The position numbers and the translations under genes were made by a program. This document shows, in pieces, positions 28,580-42,900 of a stretch of 64,000 nt of DNA; positions within the stretch are counted from its first letter, which is position 1; each line of letters starts with the position of its first letter. The stretch spans positions 2,232,001-2,296,000 of the forward strand of contig NC_051105.1 of the NCBI RefSeq assembly GCF_901709675.1, given 5' to 3'. A model generated the notes under the pieces. That model had not been told where the DNA came from. It saw only the letters and a program-made list of their open reading frames with translations, and searched no databases. Source of the DNA: Syngnathus acus. Its lineage: Eukaryota; Chordata; Actinopteri; Syngnathiformes; Syngnathidae.

Positions 28580-29972
28580 CGCACTTCTTTTTCCTGGACC
28601 TTGAAGAGGGCATGCTAGAAGAGGTCCTGCTGGACTGACAGGAAGTCCAAGGCCCCCCCCCCCTCCCCAAAACCCAAGGACAGAGAGAAGACGTTGAGAC
28701 CAAAGAAACCAATCATAGCTCGCTGACATTTTGAACGAGACAAAGTCCGACCTCTTCTGAGCTCCTGAACGTGAGCGGCCACTTCCTGTTTCTTATCCAC
28801 TTGGAAGCAAAAAAAGATGTCAGCAACAGACGCCTTTATAACTTTTGGACATTTTCTATTTTGACTTTGGAATGCCAAATCCTATATTTTGTACAAAACA
28901 ATGTATTCGTCATTTATTTAGATAAATTTAACATTTGCAATGTGACAGTCTGACGATGGCGCACCCCCGCACGATGGTCTGACCCAGTGAATGTCAAATT
29001 GAGGCCTTTGAACTTGATCACTTTACACTAAAAGTATTCATCACTACAGCTGGTTCTGTTACATTCTTATGTTTTGAATACAACCCAATGATTTTTCGAT
29101 CATTTCAACGTTCTTTTGGAGTATTTTTCATACAGAGCAGAATGAGTAAAATCAGGGAAATACACCAGTCCGGATGCTATTAATGTGACTTTATATGACA
29201 CAAAGTATAAAGGAGATGTTTTATTGTTCTTTTCATGAATGGCTGACAAAAGTAATAAAAGAGCCAAGTCTCATTTGAGGACTGTTCACTCTTTCGCCAG
29301 CAGGTGGCAACACATTCCACCAATTGGTTCAAAGAGGCCTGATAAGCATTTTGAAGTTTGAACCTCCACAATTAAAACTAAAGTGTGTTTTATTTTGGTT
29401 ATTGAACACCTCTTACCATTTAAGCAATGTCTCTTTACATACATCCAGCAGCCACAACATAAGGTACACCTACACCTGATGACATCACACTAACTGCTGA
29501 TAAAAGGCTTTTGTGAGCTCAAATTGGATGCTCCATTTACCCCTCCCCGTGACCCCAAAGATAATAAAAAAGGTTAAGTAAGTCCATAAATAAATAAACA
29601 TTTAAAAGTGAGAAATAAGTGTGTTAGGCAGCATTGCATAGCTAGAAAACCCCCCGCTAACTACCATTTCGGAAGAGAAATCAATTTTCAAGTCATTTTT
29701 GGTTGAGAAAAACTGGCCAGTGTCTCTCAGGCTGCGTTCAAGGTCATTGGATGATGTCAGGTGTTGTGTCCTTGTTTGCTCTCATGCTGCATTCAGGGTC
29801 GTTATAGTGCCGGTGGTGCGTTCAGAGTCATAGGATGATGACACTTGAGTTGCATTTGTAGTGAAATATAGTCCCGCGAGTTGTGTTCAGCTTGTCGGAC
29901 ATCATTGCTCTCGTATTGCATTTTGGGTAGTCGCGCTCTCGCAGTCACTGACCTCTGGCGTTGAGGATCTGC
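28580..29972. other. Convergent 3' regions of adcy5 and sec22a
   Basis: adcy5 (plus) and sec22a (minus) end tail to tail, with 1.39 kb between stop codons. Plus-strand AATAAA words at 29254-29259 and 29563-29568 are candidate adcy5 poly(A) signals. Minus-strand AATAAA words (TTTATT on plus, near 29218 and 29388) are candidates for sec22a. If the distal ones are used, the two 3'UTRs overlap. A poly-C tract lies at about 28652-28663. No additional gene was seen. Confidence 0.5.
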
Positions 29973-31460
29973 TCAGACGTTGTAGTCAGGCGCCTTGCCC
30001 AGCGGCTGCCTGAGGTGTGTTTGTAGCGTCATGCAGGAGGCGACGGCCACGTGGAACAAAATCTGCCATAGGTTCCTGAGCTGGAACAGGTACATGTTGC
30101 ACACGCACACCAGCCCCAGAGCCAGAAACGATTTCACGTTCCTCCACACCGAGAAGTACGCAAACAGGAAGCACTGAGACACACGGGAACATACACGTTA
30201 GCCCGCTAGCATATTAGCCTATTTGTAGGAGAGCCAACCTGGTAGAGGCAGGCGGCGGTGCCCAGGAAGAAGGCGATGACGTAGCTCAAGTCCTCGTCCT
30301 CGTTCTGAAGGACGCTCTCGATGGCGTGGACGCCTCGCAGCAAGTTGAGTCCGCCGCACAATACGCTGAGGGCGCACGAAACGGCGCCAGGAAGCGTCAA
30401 AGGCTCCAACGTCTGCGTGGGAGCTGCAGGACAACGACATGAAAGACACTCAAAAACGCATCGGTGCCGATCCATTACTCCTGACTGGCACGCAAGGTAC
30501 CGATGCCCTTGTACTTGGCGGAGGAGCGCGAAGAGAAGCCATTGATGGCGTGAAGGTCATCGAGGGTCAACTGGTAGGGGGGACGCAGCTTGATCTCCGT
30601 CTGCATGTCGGCCATGTTGATCTTGGTGGAGAGGGAGCGAGGGCTGTTGTAGCGATGCTTCGTCCTCTGGATCACCACGTCTGAACACCCCGCCGCCAGA
30701 ATGACACATTGTGAGACACACACAAATGAGTTATAAAACACATCACAGTATCGCGCAGGGAGAGAGATAGAGACACACAGAAGCTCACATAGACGCACTT
30801 ACACAAAACATGCAAGGACAGACACGCACACAAAAACACAGAGACAAGATGATGAAGAATAGGCTGTCACCAAATTCTATGAAGGAGTACGGCCTGATGG
30901 CTGCTCCGATGCGTTTGCTGTCGTAGGTGACAATGAATTCCTTCTGGAGTTCTTCCAAGAAGCAGAAGGCTAGCACGCTTGGGTAACTTGACAAACACAC
31001 CATCATGTAACACACACCCAGAGCACTCGTGAAGCTACACACACACACACAACACACACAAAGTTCTGATTAAAACATATCCAAAGACATTTATAGTATG
31101 CGCAATTGACTGTAATGCTGAGTTCAACATAAAAGAAAAACCATATCCAAAGACATTTAAAGTATGCTCAATTGACAATAATGCTGAGTTCAACATAAAA
31201 GAAAAAACGTCCGACAGCAGAACTATCTTGTTTGCTTAGTTGGCAAATACACTTCATCTCTAAAGTTACAGTGCGTACTTGACGTTGTAGGATCCGCTCT
31301 TGAAGGTGCATCTGTCAGGAAAGTGCTGCAACTTCTTGGAAAGCACCTTCAGGTGCTTTCTGGTCTCGTGCAGCTCTTGATCCTGCCCGTAGTCGGTGGA
31401 TGCAGACAGTGGCAGGCCGTCGTCCACACGCACCACCGAGGCAAACAGCACGCCCGACAT
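29973..31460 (-). CDS. sec22a: SEC22A vesicle-trafficking protein
   Basis: An ER-associated longin-domain protein implicated in ER-Golgi transport. SEC22A and SEC22C differ from SEC22B in lacking a typical SNARE helix and ending in several membrane spans. Exons in transcript order: 31460-31279, 31034-30871, 30680-30501, 30423-30239, 30173-29973. They total 912 nt, 303 residues (human 307). The N-terminus [20 protein letters not shown] and the segment [20 protein letters not shown] are strongly conserved. The longin domain covers about 1-115. The C-terminal half has hydrophobic spans including [12 protein letters not shown] and [13 protein letters not shown], and the protein ends [11 protein letters not shown], as in human. 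No v-SNARE heptad block was seen. Confidence 0.96.
31077..31206. repeat. Tandem 65-bp duplication in sec22a intron 1
   Basis: Two near-identical 65-bp units (31077-31141 and 31142-31206) begin CATATCCAAAGACATTTA and end ACATAAAAGAAAAA. They differ at only a few positions. Confidence 0.9.
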
Positions 31461-32229
31461 CTCAGCAAGACAATCCTATATCGTGCGTCCTAAGATCAAG
31501 GAGACGAGGAGAAATACTTTCACGAAGACACAGGCTACTATAGGCTAATAATAAATGAAACACTAGCATTAGCATAAGATTTACAATACATATTAGGACT
31601 GCAAATAAAGATCTAAATGATTATCAGAATAATTATCCATTGATATAATATATTAGTAGATAACATGGGCTTCGACTCATGTGCGGCCCCCCCAGTCAAG
31701 GCTCATTTTATTTTTGTGGTTAGTAGATTTTTTTTCTAGCAGGCAGGAACATCATTTACACGACGTTAGCCTTCTTCCCGGGCAAAAAAGAGCAACTCAA
31801 ATACGTTCCATGGGCGTGACGTCACAACCACGGAGAGCTCCTCTTAGGAGAGACACCACAAACGCCTCAACTTTAACATGTACGACCATTAAACTATCAT
31901 AAATATTGTTCTAAATTAAACACACAACTAAGTCGCGAAAAATACGTACAAATCACTAGCTAATCATGTGGCTCCATAGGGTCCATTTTGTGACATACAT
32001 TGAAAACACAATGGACACTCACATTTAATGAAGTCTTGTTAAAATATGGGTTTAAAGGTTAAAACGTCATCTTTAATAACACTTAAGAAACGCTGCTGTT
32101 AAGCTACCACGCCATACAAGCAGCTGGTACAACGCTTCCGTGCGGCTAAAGTTAGCATGCTAAGGAAATGCTTAAGAACCGAAGCTTACGAATGGGGTGA
32201 GAAAACGATTTAAAAAAATAATTACAGTT

Positions 32230-32420
32230 GTTTTTGGTACCTGAAGAAATGAAGTGGCATTGCGGGTATGTTTGAGACGTCTGAAGAATATCAATGTACG
32301 GATAAGTGACAAGTCCAAACCTGGCTGAAGAAGCTTGTTTGACTGGTGCTACGTTTACGTGGCTGACCCGCAATGCATTGTGGGAAAATATCGACTCGCA
32401 GCAGCGTCATGGCAAACACG
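32230..32420 (-). promoter_or_regulatory. sec22a: sec22a promoter and probable untranslated first exon
   Basis: GCAATGCATTGTGGGAA at 32370-32386 is typical of TATA-less housekeeping core promoters. On the minus strand a donor-like CTTCAG|GTACC lies near 32243, and an acceptor-like TTAG lies near 31495, 35 bp before the ATG. An untranslated first exon of about 130 nt is therefore plausible. The exact ends are inferred. Confidence 0.45.
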
Positions 32421-33949
32421 TTGGTGTGTTTTTTTTTTTAAGATACAATACTGTATATAATGTTCAGAAACAACAACAAAAACGTGGTCCCTGCTCGTTA
32501 CCCATCAAAATGCAATAATTTCCACTGTATTTGCACACTAACGTAAGGGATTGGTAAAATGGCAAAAGTCCTACTTTTTGTGGACAACCACATTTGTATG
32601 TAATATATATATATGTATATACTTTTTATTTATAGTGCCTCAGCTCTTCAAAGAAAGAATCCGTTTGTTTCTTTTTTTTTAATCTGACGTCAATAAAGTA
32701 AAGGCATTTAGGAAAAAGTATTGTTTTATTTATTAGTATTTGCACAGTAGGGGGTGATAGTGTACAGCTGATTGAACAAAGGCAACAATGACTTCTTGGC
32801 ATAAGAGTTATACGCACACACGCACACAGACACACACTTTGGGATAAGAGGGACACTCTTTCCTATTCTCCCAACAAACTGGAATGATCTCATCAGACGT
32901 TCCTGCTTGGAATGATCCAGTAACAAAACCACATTGGACGAGAGCCGTATTATTTCTTCCTTTGTTGTTATTTGGCAAACAAAAACTAAGAAAAACGACA
33001 CACGCGCTGCGCTCCCTTTAATTGCAATCCCTGAGAACCTTAAATTTACCACGCCAGAACTGAAATAATTTGAACACGAAAAGTTGTGCTACAAAACAGC
33101 TCAGAACATTTGCAAATTGTGAGACTTTTCAAAATATGGAGGAAGACCCAGTCTCGTTTCTTTGTCACACCTCTTTATCTTGAAAATTCAGAAACATTTC
33201 TTGCCGCATCTGACAACCCTAATTTTTTGTTGCGTGTTTTCTGTTTATTTGCAAAATCACCAGATACCATCATTAGTCCCCGCCCCTATAAATGTCACTT
33301 GAAAATTTTGAAAAACTGAAATTAAATGAACACACAAAATATCGAAATATGGAGGGTGACAGTCTCAATTCTTTGTCACACTGCCACATTTTTTTTTACC
33401 AACTAGTTGCTGCCATTTGAAAGGAAAAGAAAAACAGATATTTGATTATCCAATACTTGGAACTGAGTGAACAAAAAATATTTAAAAAAAAAAAAAATAG
33501 TATCGCATGACGCCCATATTTGGCTTTGCTGCAGAAGAAAACCGAGCAAAAGGCACCGGGCCTCTGCTGTCTTACGCTTTTAAGGCCAACATATGAAGAG
33601 AAAAACTCACCCTTTGGCCTGGATTGATGTCACGCCACGCTTCTACGCTAACCGTGGCGTAGCATGTCGATGGAGCAGCCAGAGACAAGGTGGTGGACGG
33701 TTTTGCAGGGGATGTCTGCCGAGACACCCCGGACCACCATCATGGGGATTGCATAGATTAGCATGTAGCTTGTCACATAATCAGTCACAGTGTCCAGGCG
33801 AGTTTAGTCTGTCCTCCCCCAAAAAGAAAAAAAAAAGTGATCAGCGTGGTATTCAAAATATGTGAGGTCATTTTTGTCTCCCGTGTCTCCAGTGCTGATG
33901 GGGGCCCTTGAAGGGGGGTTGTGGCGTCCATGGGGCCCTTGGAGGCTTA
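32421..33949. other. Intergenic DNA, sec22a promoter to pdia5 3' end
   Basis: AT-rich. It should hold the pdia5 3'UTR; a minus-strand AATAAA (TTTATT on plus near 33244) is a candidate poly(A) signal. No exon was recognised on either strand. Confidence 0.5.
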
Positions 33950-36900
33950 TCAGAGCTCCTCTTTCTTTTTTAGGACTCTTTCCTGATCGCGGCCTCGCAG
34001 GCTGCGCATGAAGCCGATGAAGCCCGCTTCCTAGAATGAGGAGGAGATCCTACAAGCTTATTTCATCTTGATGTATTTACCGTATCGTTTTAGAACATCA
34101 ATAACAATTGATTAGCAAGCAAATTGGTTCCAAAAGAGTTTGAAGTGGACAGAAAGTTTCAAAACTCACCCCGCGATCTCCGTGGTACTTGTCCACAAAT
34201 TTGGCGTAGTTGTAGTGGTTGAAGGTTGGGTAGCCCTCCACTCCCTCCTGCTTGCACAGCTCGTGGTTTGAACCCTTGGTGCAGTCCACCGCCGCGTATG
34301 CGATCTGACAAGCATCGGATGGATGGATTATTGATTGGTTTTTACTTTTCAATTAGCAAAACTCAAGTGCCGCCTATTATGACAGTGTCCAGTCCTGACA
34401 AGGTTTATTTATGATTTATTTTTGATAGGATAAGTGGCCAGCTGATTAATGGCCATGGCAAATTGCCGTTTGAGCGACAGAAGTGTGCGACAGTATCAAT
34501 TTAAGGCGGCATTCCACTGTAAAGGGAGTAAAAGTGAAACTGCAAGGTGTAATTAAATTCGACATTAAAGCTTCTTCTTCTACAGACAACCTTTAAGGTA
34601 TAGATTCGCACAAAAGTAGCCATCAGTTTGCCTCCTTTATGGGCTTCTTTTATCGTTTGGCTGCAGATGTTAGTGCTATGTGTGCTTTGTAGACACTTAG
34701 ACGATAGCTCAACACCGTAAAAATGTACAGAAAGGATATACAATGACTATAAAACGGTCTTTCAAAAGGTCCAGCTTGCTAGACCCTTCCTCATGTGAAC
34801 GGAGGTCGATTCCGGGAGGCCGTAACGTCGATTAGAGCCGAGCGGGGGCCGATGAGGCGTAAATGTCGAGTCGCGCCCGGCGTCATTTTTGAGACGGACA
34901 AAATGTCATGGCGCTCTCTCGGAGTGCTGAGTGGCGCATATCGCGCGGTCACGCCAACGACCGGGGGATGCCAAAGATGTGCTGAGGAGTGGAAAATGTC
35001 CTCAACGCTTTAGCTGGCCGTGTGCTGACGAGTGGAAATCCTTATGCTTTGCCAAAATGGCAGCAGGTGAGCGTAAATTGTTAACGTGAACAGTTAACTC
35101 TCCGCTGTGACTATAAATAGCATCATTTGTCACTTAAACAGAAACAAATTGAAGTGCATTCATTTTCCTGAAAAGTACAGCGCCACTGCCACCTACAGCA
35201 GTGGATGTGTAATTACACATTCGTCTAATATGGCAAAAACAAAAGCCTGATAAAGAAGCCGGGCGTGACGTCCGACTACTTTTGTTAAAGGAGTTTGTTG
35301 AGGGACTTACAAGCGATCAATCCCAGATAGCGACAGCGCCAAATGAAGTCATACGACTCCTGCTTCTTCACCAGTACGCTGTCAATCATCTTATTGATCC
35401 GCCCCGCCATTGATCGTGACAAACGCGTAGCGATGCGCTACTTCCTGTCACGCTCAGAAATACACCAAGCACAAAATCCGCCGCGTCAGCATGCTGCATA
35501 TTTGTCCCGGAGCTCAGCTCAGCGAGCGTCCGATGTAAATTCTGGTGCAGCCGGGTGAGGTCATCATTGATTAGCGGGGAGGAGGAGGGTGTTCCGAGGA
35601 GGGGGGGGTTCTAACAACAAGTCAATACGTTAGAGTCCAGTGCATTAAGTGTGACAGGAGGGAGGCAGCACTAGTGGAGACATATTGTCCTCGGAGGACA
35701 TTGAATTCTTGTGCTGTCATTGCAGCACAAGAAGCTATCTATCCACTTCCAAGTTACTGTCTTAATGTAAGTTTTGTATGTGTGTGTGTGTGAGGGGGGG
35801 CAACTTTGGACAGTATGCATGTTGTTCAATGTTATCCAGATTTGCTTCAGGATTTCTTCCATTCTGTTTATTTGTACGCCACTATTTTCTGAGGTCCAGG
35901 GCGTCTCGGCTTGGCCGACGAGAGAAGATGTTTATGCCACGAGTGATCTCACAAGCCGCAACAGTGACAACAATGACACGAGCCTCGCAAGAGTGTTGTG
36001 TTGCGCGTTTAGCGAGGCGTGTTGCCTCAGAAAAGAGCCTGACTAAGACGCCATCTGACAACGATTTAAAAGCAATTCGGAGCAAATGAGAAATGAGCGG
36101 CCCCCGAAAAAGGTCGCGCGCGCCTCTCGATGCAAGCGGAACGCGACACGCTCGCAAACGTGTGAGTCAGGAGCTATTATGCGATGATGGAGGATGAAGG
36201 TGTCCTCCCGTGACTGCCTGCGCAATTCGATTGGCTTCGTGGCATTCCTTGCAGACACGAGCCCAGAAATATTAGTCGTGATGCAAGAGCGCTTGCTCAA
36301 CTTTTGAACTTACCTCAGTTTTAAAAAGGAAAATACAAGAGGGTGAGTGTGCGGTAGTTGTGTGCAAATTTGTTGTGTGCAATCTTCCAAGTTCCAATGC
36401 AGCCATTTTTTTGTGAGTTAAACATTCATAAAGGCTGCAACGATTTTTTTACTTAGCATATCTGATTCCTTTTTGAAAGAAATTGCGTTTTTTATAGTTT
36501 GGCACTTGTGAAGGTGAAGCACATGCACTCACCTTGCGGTCTTCTTTGAAGAGTTCGGCGGCGGCGGTGAAGTGAGGGACGGCGTTTTTACAGTGCGGAC
36601 ACCCTGCCAAAGAGGACGGCAACAAAAGTGTCACGGCGGTCCACAACACGCATCCGTCAACGGCACGCAGCGACCGAGTTTACGTGGCCTTAGAGCGGAT
36701 TCACCGCCGTGTAACAACACAGTCCGTCTTTTTATGGACGCTATAAATAAACAGTCACTTGGACTCCGTTCACGGGCAACATTTTACTAGAGTATCACAT
36801 CAACACAAAACACGGAGAGAATTTGGAGGTTTTGTTGTTTTTTGTTACTTGAAAAATGAGGCAAGACTTTCGAAGATTTATGTGTCTTCAGCTGCCTTTT

Positions 36901-39900
36901 TGTTTTTTCATGTTCCACAAAGCCAGCACACTGACATAATGACTCATTTTCTTTGGATATTTTCATGCTCGTAAAGCAGTATTACACATTTCCAAGTTCA
37001 TAAGGACGTCTTTAAAACAGGTGGTACTGTGTTTTCTCTATTTCCCCACACTTGGATATTTTCTGTCTCCCTGGGGTTTAGGTGGAGCCCTAATGCCGCA
37101 CGATGAGGAGATTTTGGCAAGTGGCTAGGACTTACGTATGTTAGCTGGTTAAAACCCAGGAAATGATCACAGCCGATCCCGGAGGAGGCTTCACACTTCA
37201 ACAATGACGGTCCAGTATGTGTCGTTTTAAAAGTCCGATGACCAGTTAGTGAGAGTGTGAGTCTTACATGGTGCGTAGAACATGACCAGACTGTGTTTCT
37301 TCTTCTTCAGGGCCTCTCGGAAGTCCTCCGAGCCAAGATGGAGGACGCTAGAGGGCTTGTCCTCCCAGGACTGCTCCGGTGGTGGTGGGGCCTGTGGGCT
37401 GGAGCGTCATGAAATATTTTACATTCGTCCATAAATCCTCCAAAAAATTGTGCAGATAAAGTACGATCTTATGTCATGTTCTGTATTTTGCCTTATTAAT
37501 GGAGCCAAAAAATATGACCGATGACAAACTTCCTGTACATTTCCTACTTCTCCACCCATGACTTTCCCCTACAGGATGCACATTTCCACTGATTTACTAC
37601 CAAAGGCAGACAATGAAAGTATCAGCAGCAGACTTCAAATATGCATGTGTGAGGTCATACTGGCCCCTCAAAAAAAAAAAAAAAAAGGCTTCTCACTTGT
37701 GCATAAAGTCGATGATCTTGTCTTTGCTGCGTATGTGCGGCAGCGTGTACATCTCCTGTCCTTTCTCAAAGTACTTCAGGGTGGGAAAGCCGGAAATTTT
37801 AAAGCGATCCCCCACAGCCTTGTGGATGGTGGCGTCCACCGCCGCCAAAACGCCTGGACCCTGCCAAGGCACATTTCAAGGCAAAAATTAGAGACAGACG
37901 AAAAACGGGGAGGGGAGGAACTAATCTGAACCACATTACTCCATCCAAAAAAAAAAAAACGTACTGTTGGATCTTTGTTGAGTATTTGGGCCGCTTCTTC
38001 ATAATCTGGTTTAATCTTTTTGCAGTGGCCACACCCTAAAGATGCACACAACATTTCAACTGCATGTCTCACACAATAATCAGAGCAGAAAAAGTGTGTC
38101 CTGCACACATACAGACATTGCACATAGTTTATATACAGAATGAGTGCAAGGATGTTTGCAATGTACATGCGGACGACTAATGTACATGTACCGAGATTAT
38201 GTACAATACAAGTGTATATAAAGGCCACCTAATGTGGTTGTGAATGTGCGTGGGCGAAACCTTTCTTAATGAATAAAGCCGGCAGAACAGAACGCGAGTT
38301 CCTTTCAGTAAATCTCAGCAAAAAAACACCAGAGCTACATCTGAGGCATTTAATAGCGCATGAGCCCGGCAAACACACACAATATTTGTTGCGCACGGCA
38401 TCGCTGGTGAAGATGTATGGGCGTTTGAAGGCGCCACCCTCCGCAGCTGCTACGTGGAACTGAATTGGTACCAAAGGTGCTAAATTGCCCTTGTCAAAAC
38501 AGTTGAGCGGTTTCCTTTCTTCAGCCTTGGTGCAGGCTATAAATCAACCGAGGGACGAGGCGACCGGGCGTGCGATCATGCAAATTGTGGCCAAAGAGCA
38601 CTTCCGGCTCCTCGACTAGCGCGCCGCATTGGACAGCGTTCAAAATCGATAGGGTGCTCACACAGGCGCGGCGCGGTCATCTCAGTCTGAAAAATTCTAT
38701 TTGTGTTTTACATGAGATCACATTTCAGCTAGGGAACTCCGTTTTTATACTTTTGTGACAGTTAAAAATGTTGAAATGTTATTTAATCGCTGAGTTTAGG
38801 ATGGTGAACGTTTTTAAAAATAAATGATTACAAAGGAAAATTTGGTTTCGAAAGTTGATTGCACCATCTTGTTTGACCTTAGCAATTTTGGTTGTTGCAA
38901 ACAAGGAGTTAAAAAACCCTTAATATTTTCCTGATGTGAAAATGTGAGTGGCGGGATGATCTTAAGCTGTCTAATGTTTAAAAAAAAAAAAAAAAAAATC
39001 TCTTGGAGCAAGAAGGATCAAAAGAGTTGAGTGTCAAACTTTGCTTTTTGGAGCCACGGGGCTGAAGATAAAGTTGCTTGCGGTAATGTGCAGAGCGATG
39101 GCCTCGTTGGCCCAGCCGGATTGTTTGCGCTGAGAGGTGGACAGAAAAATGTAAGATGATGGCGGGTGGGAGGAGAACTATTAATCTACACCGATGACAG
39201 CCACACATTTGCTAGAGTGCAGCCGGAAGAGCTGCGGGCGCGTGTGCTTTGGCGTGTGTGCGTGTGTGTGTGTTATAAAGACAATGGATTACTGTATATG
39301 TAGTAATAAACGAAAGAGTGGCGTAACATGCATGTGGATAATTTGTGGTGGTTGGCGGTGAGCCTGTAATGTTGTGTAATACCTACAGGGGGCGTAAAAC
39401 ATGACCATGACAGCAGGATGTTCCTCCATAAAGCCATCGAAGGATTCATCTGTCAGGTGGAAGACGGACGAATCGGTCTCATGCCAGGACACCTCAGGAG
39501 TCTTTGGCTGTGCTGGCTGAGGGCTGGAGAGGAAAAGAAAAAAATATATAAAAATGAAAATTGTGTGCGAGTGTGGAAATCAGACACAGATGTCCAGGCT
39601 ATAACGAAAAAAGCGTGATACACAAACGCATGCACGACACACACGCCCTGTCTGAAAAAAAAAAACGCCTGGATGACATCACACTTGTGCTCTGCCAATA
39701 ACACAAGGACATGAACATAAACACATGTCCCTTCGTACACACACACACACAATTATTTTCTCTGCTCGCTCTCTCTTGCATGCAAGTAACGTCCAGATAG
39801 TCTCGTTATAAGCGCAACCTGATGTGTTCAATATAATTCAGCTTATAGCGATGCTCGGGCTTGTGACCTTCAATGCTTGCTGTGCAATCACACACACACA

Positions 39901-42900
39901 CGTCACGTGTAAAAAATCAAGCACATGATATATACCACACAAGCATATTTCAGATACAGTGACTATTGTGTCACACATCAACTCCAGATGTTTCTGAAAG
40001 ATGTAAATTGTGGCGGTCCAAGTACTCACTTCTTCATCCATTCTGCGATGTCCTTGGCTGTGGCGCCGTAGTTCTCGTAGTGGTAGAGGAACTTGCCTTT
40101 CCTGAATAACACGCAAAAACTTGACAATTCAGATTTTCCAATGAGGGTTTGGTCTCCGACCTCAGTCGCAACTTTTCAAAGTTTTGGCTTTGTCTCAACG
40201 AGCTTTGGTCTCGTCTCGGTAACATGGTGAGAATTAGTAAATATTGGCTTATTTGGTCGTAGGTCAGCTATTCCTTTCATGTCAGTAAATGTCAACCTGA
40301 AAGAGCTCCGGTGTTGCTCATCATAAAAGAAGGTGAGCAAATTGAACGAGTCTCCAACGCTCGTTTTCGTAGCAGGTGCAGCGCTGCGATAACTCCACAA
40401 CTGATGAAGGCACTTTAGCCCAAAAGTGATCAGCTGCTATTTTATCAGCGAGATGCTCTTTAAACTGCAGCCACTGGGCTGGCATGGTCATTAGCTGGCA
40501 CGGCACTGGCGTTAATGTGCTCCCACGCTCACTGTGAGCGCGTGTGTCGACAAACACACAATGCACGCCGACACGCACGCACGCAAGCTAGCTAAGCCCG
40601 CGAGCACTTAATCAGTCCTCATCTAATTAAAAGGCCAGGCTGGAATGGGGGTGTTTAATGTGGGAATAGGGATAATTAAGCGCTTGCACACTGCTAACAA
40701 ACTCAGTCAACGTATGAATCTGGCTCATGGCGTCCCTAGTGGCGGTGGAGGGGAGAGCAAATACAATTATGGTGTAGCAGCAGATGCTTAGTTATGATGT
40801 TTTGTTAAAAGGCCAAACAACTTTTGAGTGACATTATCGACGAGGCATTTATTGAAACACGTTTGATGTTACGGTTTGTAGAGGTGTAAAATTGCCCGGT
40901 AATTATGTCATGAAGATTGTACTCTCATTCGCTCGCGGTTTTATTCTCAATCTGGTACCGCCTCCGTAAAGTGTCTTGGATCCTCAGACTAGACTCAATT
41001 GTGGGCTCCACTTAGTCTGGATAAAGTCTCAACGCCTCCGAGTTTCAGCACCGCAAAGCGAGAGAAGTTTGTTTAAAGTTATGGCAAATTGCCTCCTTCA
41101 AGTCATTCCAATCAAGAACAAAAGAAGCAAGGTCACATTGGTGTTGAAATCTGGGAGAAGATAAAAAAAAAAAAACACTTCGGAGCAAGCAACACCTGTC
41201 AGCCTCAATGAATCCACCACTCAGGTGCACTTAAGGTCCTTCAAGCCGGAGCGAGACGACCGAACACAGGGTAGACTCCGGACAAGAGGCCCTTTTTTTT
41301 TTTAGGGAGACATAACTGGACTTGACACGTCTGCCGCCACAAAATCAGGAAGGCAGGAGCACTCACTCGAAGTAGCAGAAGGTCGGGTAGCCTTTGATGC
41401 TGAATTCCTGTTTCAGGCCATCAAATTCGGACGGGTGCACATTCATGCCAGCCAGAACCTTAGAGAGAAGAGAAAAAAAAGAAGTCATTTCATCATTAAT
41501 CTGTCCTCTGATTGGTTAATTAGAGCAAAATTCATTAGAGCGAACTTTGGATCGCAAAACTGTCCACTTCTAATGAGAATCAAACCAAAATGTCCCTTTT
41601 TTCCAATATAATACTGTTGGTTTTTTGACAGCCACGCATCGCTGCAACACAATACAGCAATTTCACGTTTGTCCTAAAAATGGATATTTTCTGTTATTGT
41701 CACTCCTTTTCACCACAGGTAAAAATCTGCGTCATTAACTCAAAGGATTCAGAACTCAAAGAGGACAATGCGCAGCTTGTTGCAGAAAGGTGAGCTATTT
41801 TCTTCCTCGCCTCAACGGCTTAGTGCTTTTGAAACGTTGTCATTTCCCCCCCCTCCGCAATCAAAGAAGAAACATGGCTTATGGATGGCAATGTCCTGGC
41901 ATCAAAGCAGGGATGGAAAAATCACATTTTTCAACAGAGGCGCAATCTTTAGTTTTAACAATGCATATTTACAGCCAGAGAGTGCACTTACTATGGAAAT
42001 GCTTCAAACACACAGAGAAGACCAAAATAGCAACAACAGACAACGACTGTAGATCCAGGTGAAGAGACCAAAACATATGCACGAGAGCGATAAAATCATC
42101 ATAAGATAAATGGATTCAATTATTAGAGAGCAAGGAGAAGACTTACGTAACGGCCCTTTGTCTCGGTGGCAGCTTGCTGAAAGATGGGTTGCATCCTCTT
42201 ACACACGCCACACCCTGGAAAAGGGCAAGTGGGATCACACGGTGACGCTTATTTGCCTCAGAAACACTTTACATATTGTCAAGCAATTGGGAGAAAATCT
42301 CTCCAGCGTTTGAAGGACTTCTGAACACAGCTAAAATGATTACAAAATCAAATTTCATGGTCCTGGTTCATAATACCAAAGCAATTTGGTACAGAAAAAA
42401 AAAAAGTATTTTATGTTGCCAAGGTTTTTGAGCAAACACTCACAAGGTGCGTAGAACATGATGAGGAGCGGCCTGTCCTCTTTCTTCAGAAGCTTCCTAA
42501 AGTCCTGCAAATGGGCCCAAAGTGTGTGAGAGCACATAATAAAACCATCACGTTTGTCAAAATGTCTCCCAGAGCTCTTTCATGGCACAGCGGCCGCCAT
42601 ATTGTCAGCGAGCTTCCAGACATGAGCTGCCTTCACTGAATTGCGGTATCCCGTAAAATCATGAATGTTTCTTCAAAATGCTCCCCGGGCGCCCTTGAAA
42701 CGTACTTTTTCTGTTTCTACGTGGACGATGTCTTTGGCTTCCGGGTTTTCCTCCCACAGCGGCGGCCCTGAGGGGTCCTTTAGGAAAGCCACCATGGACT
42801 GAAAGATGGATGAGATACTTTGAAGACAGAAGGAAAGTTAGATGCTGCCGTCGAGTGCTCAGGGCTTACCTTGAAGGTGATGGGCCTGTTGTATTCCGTG

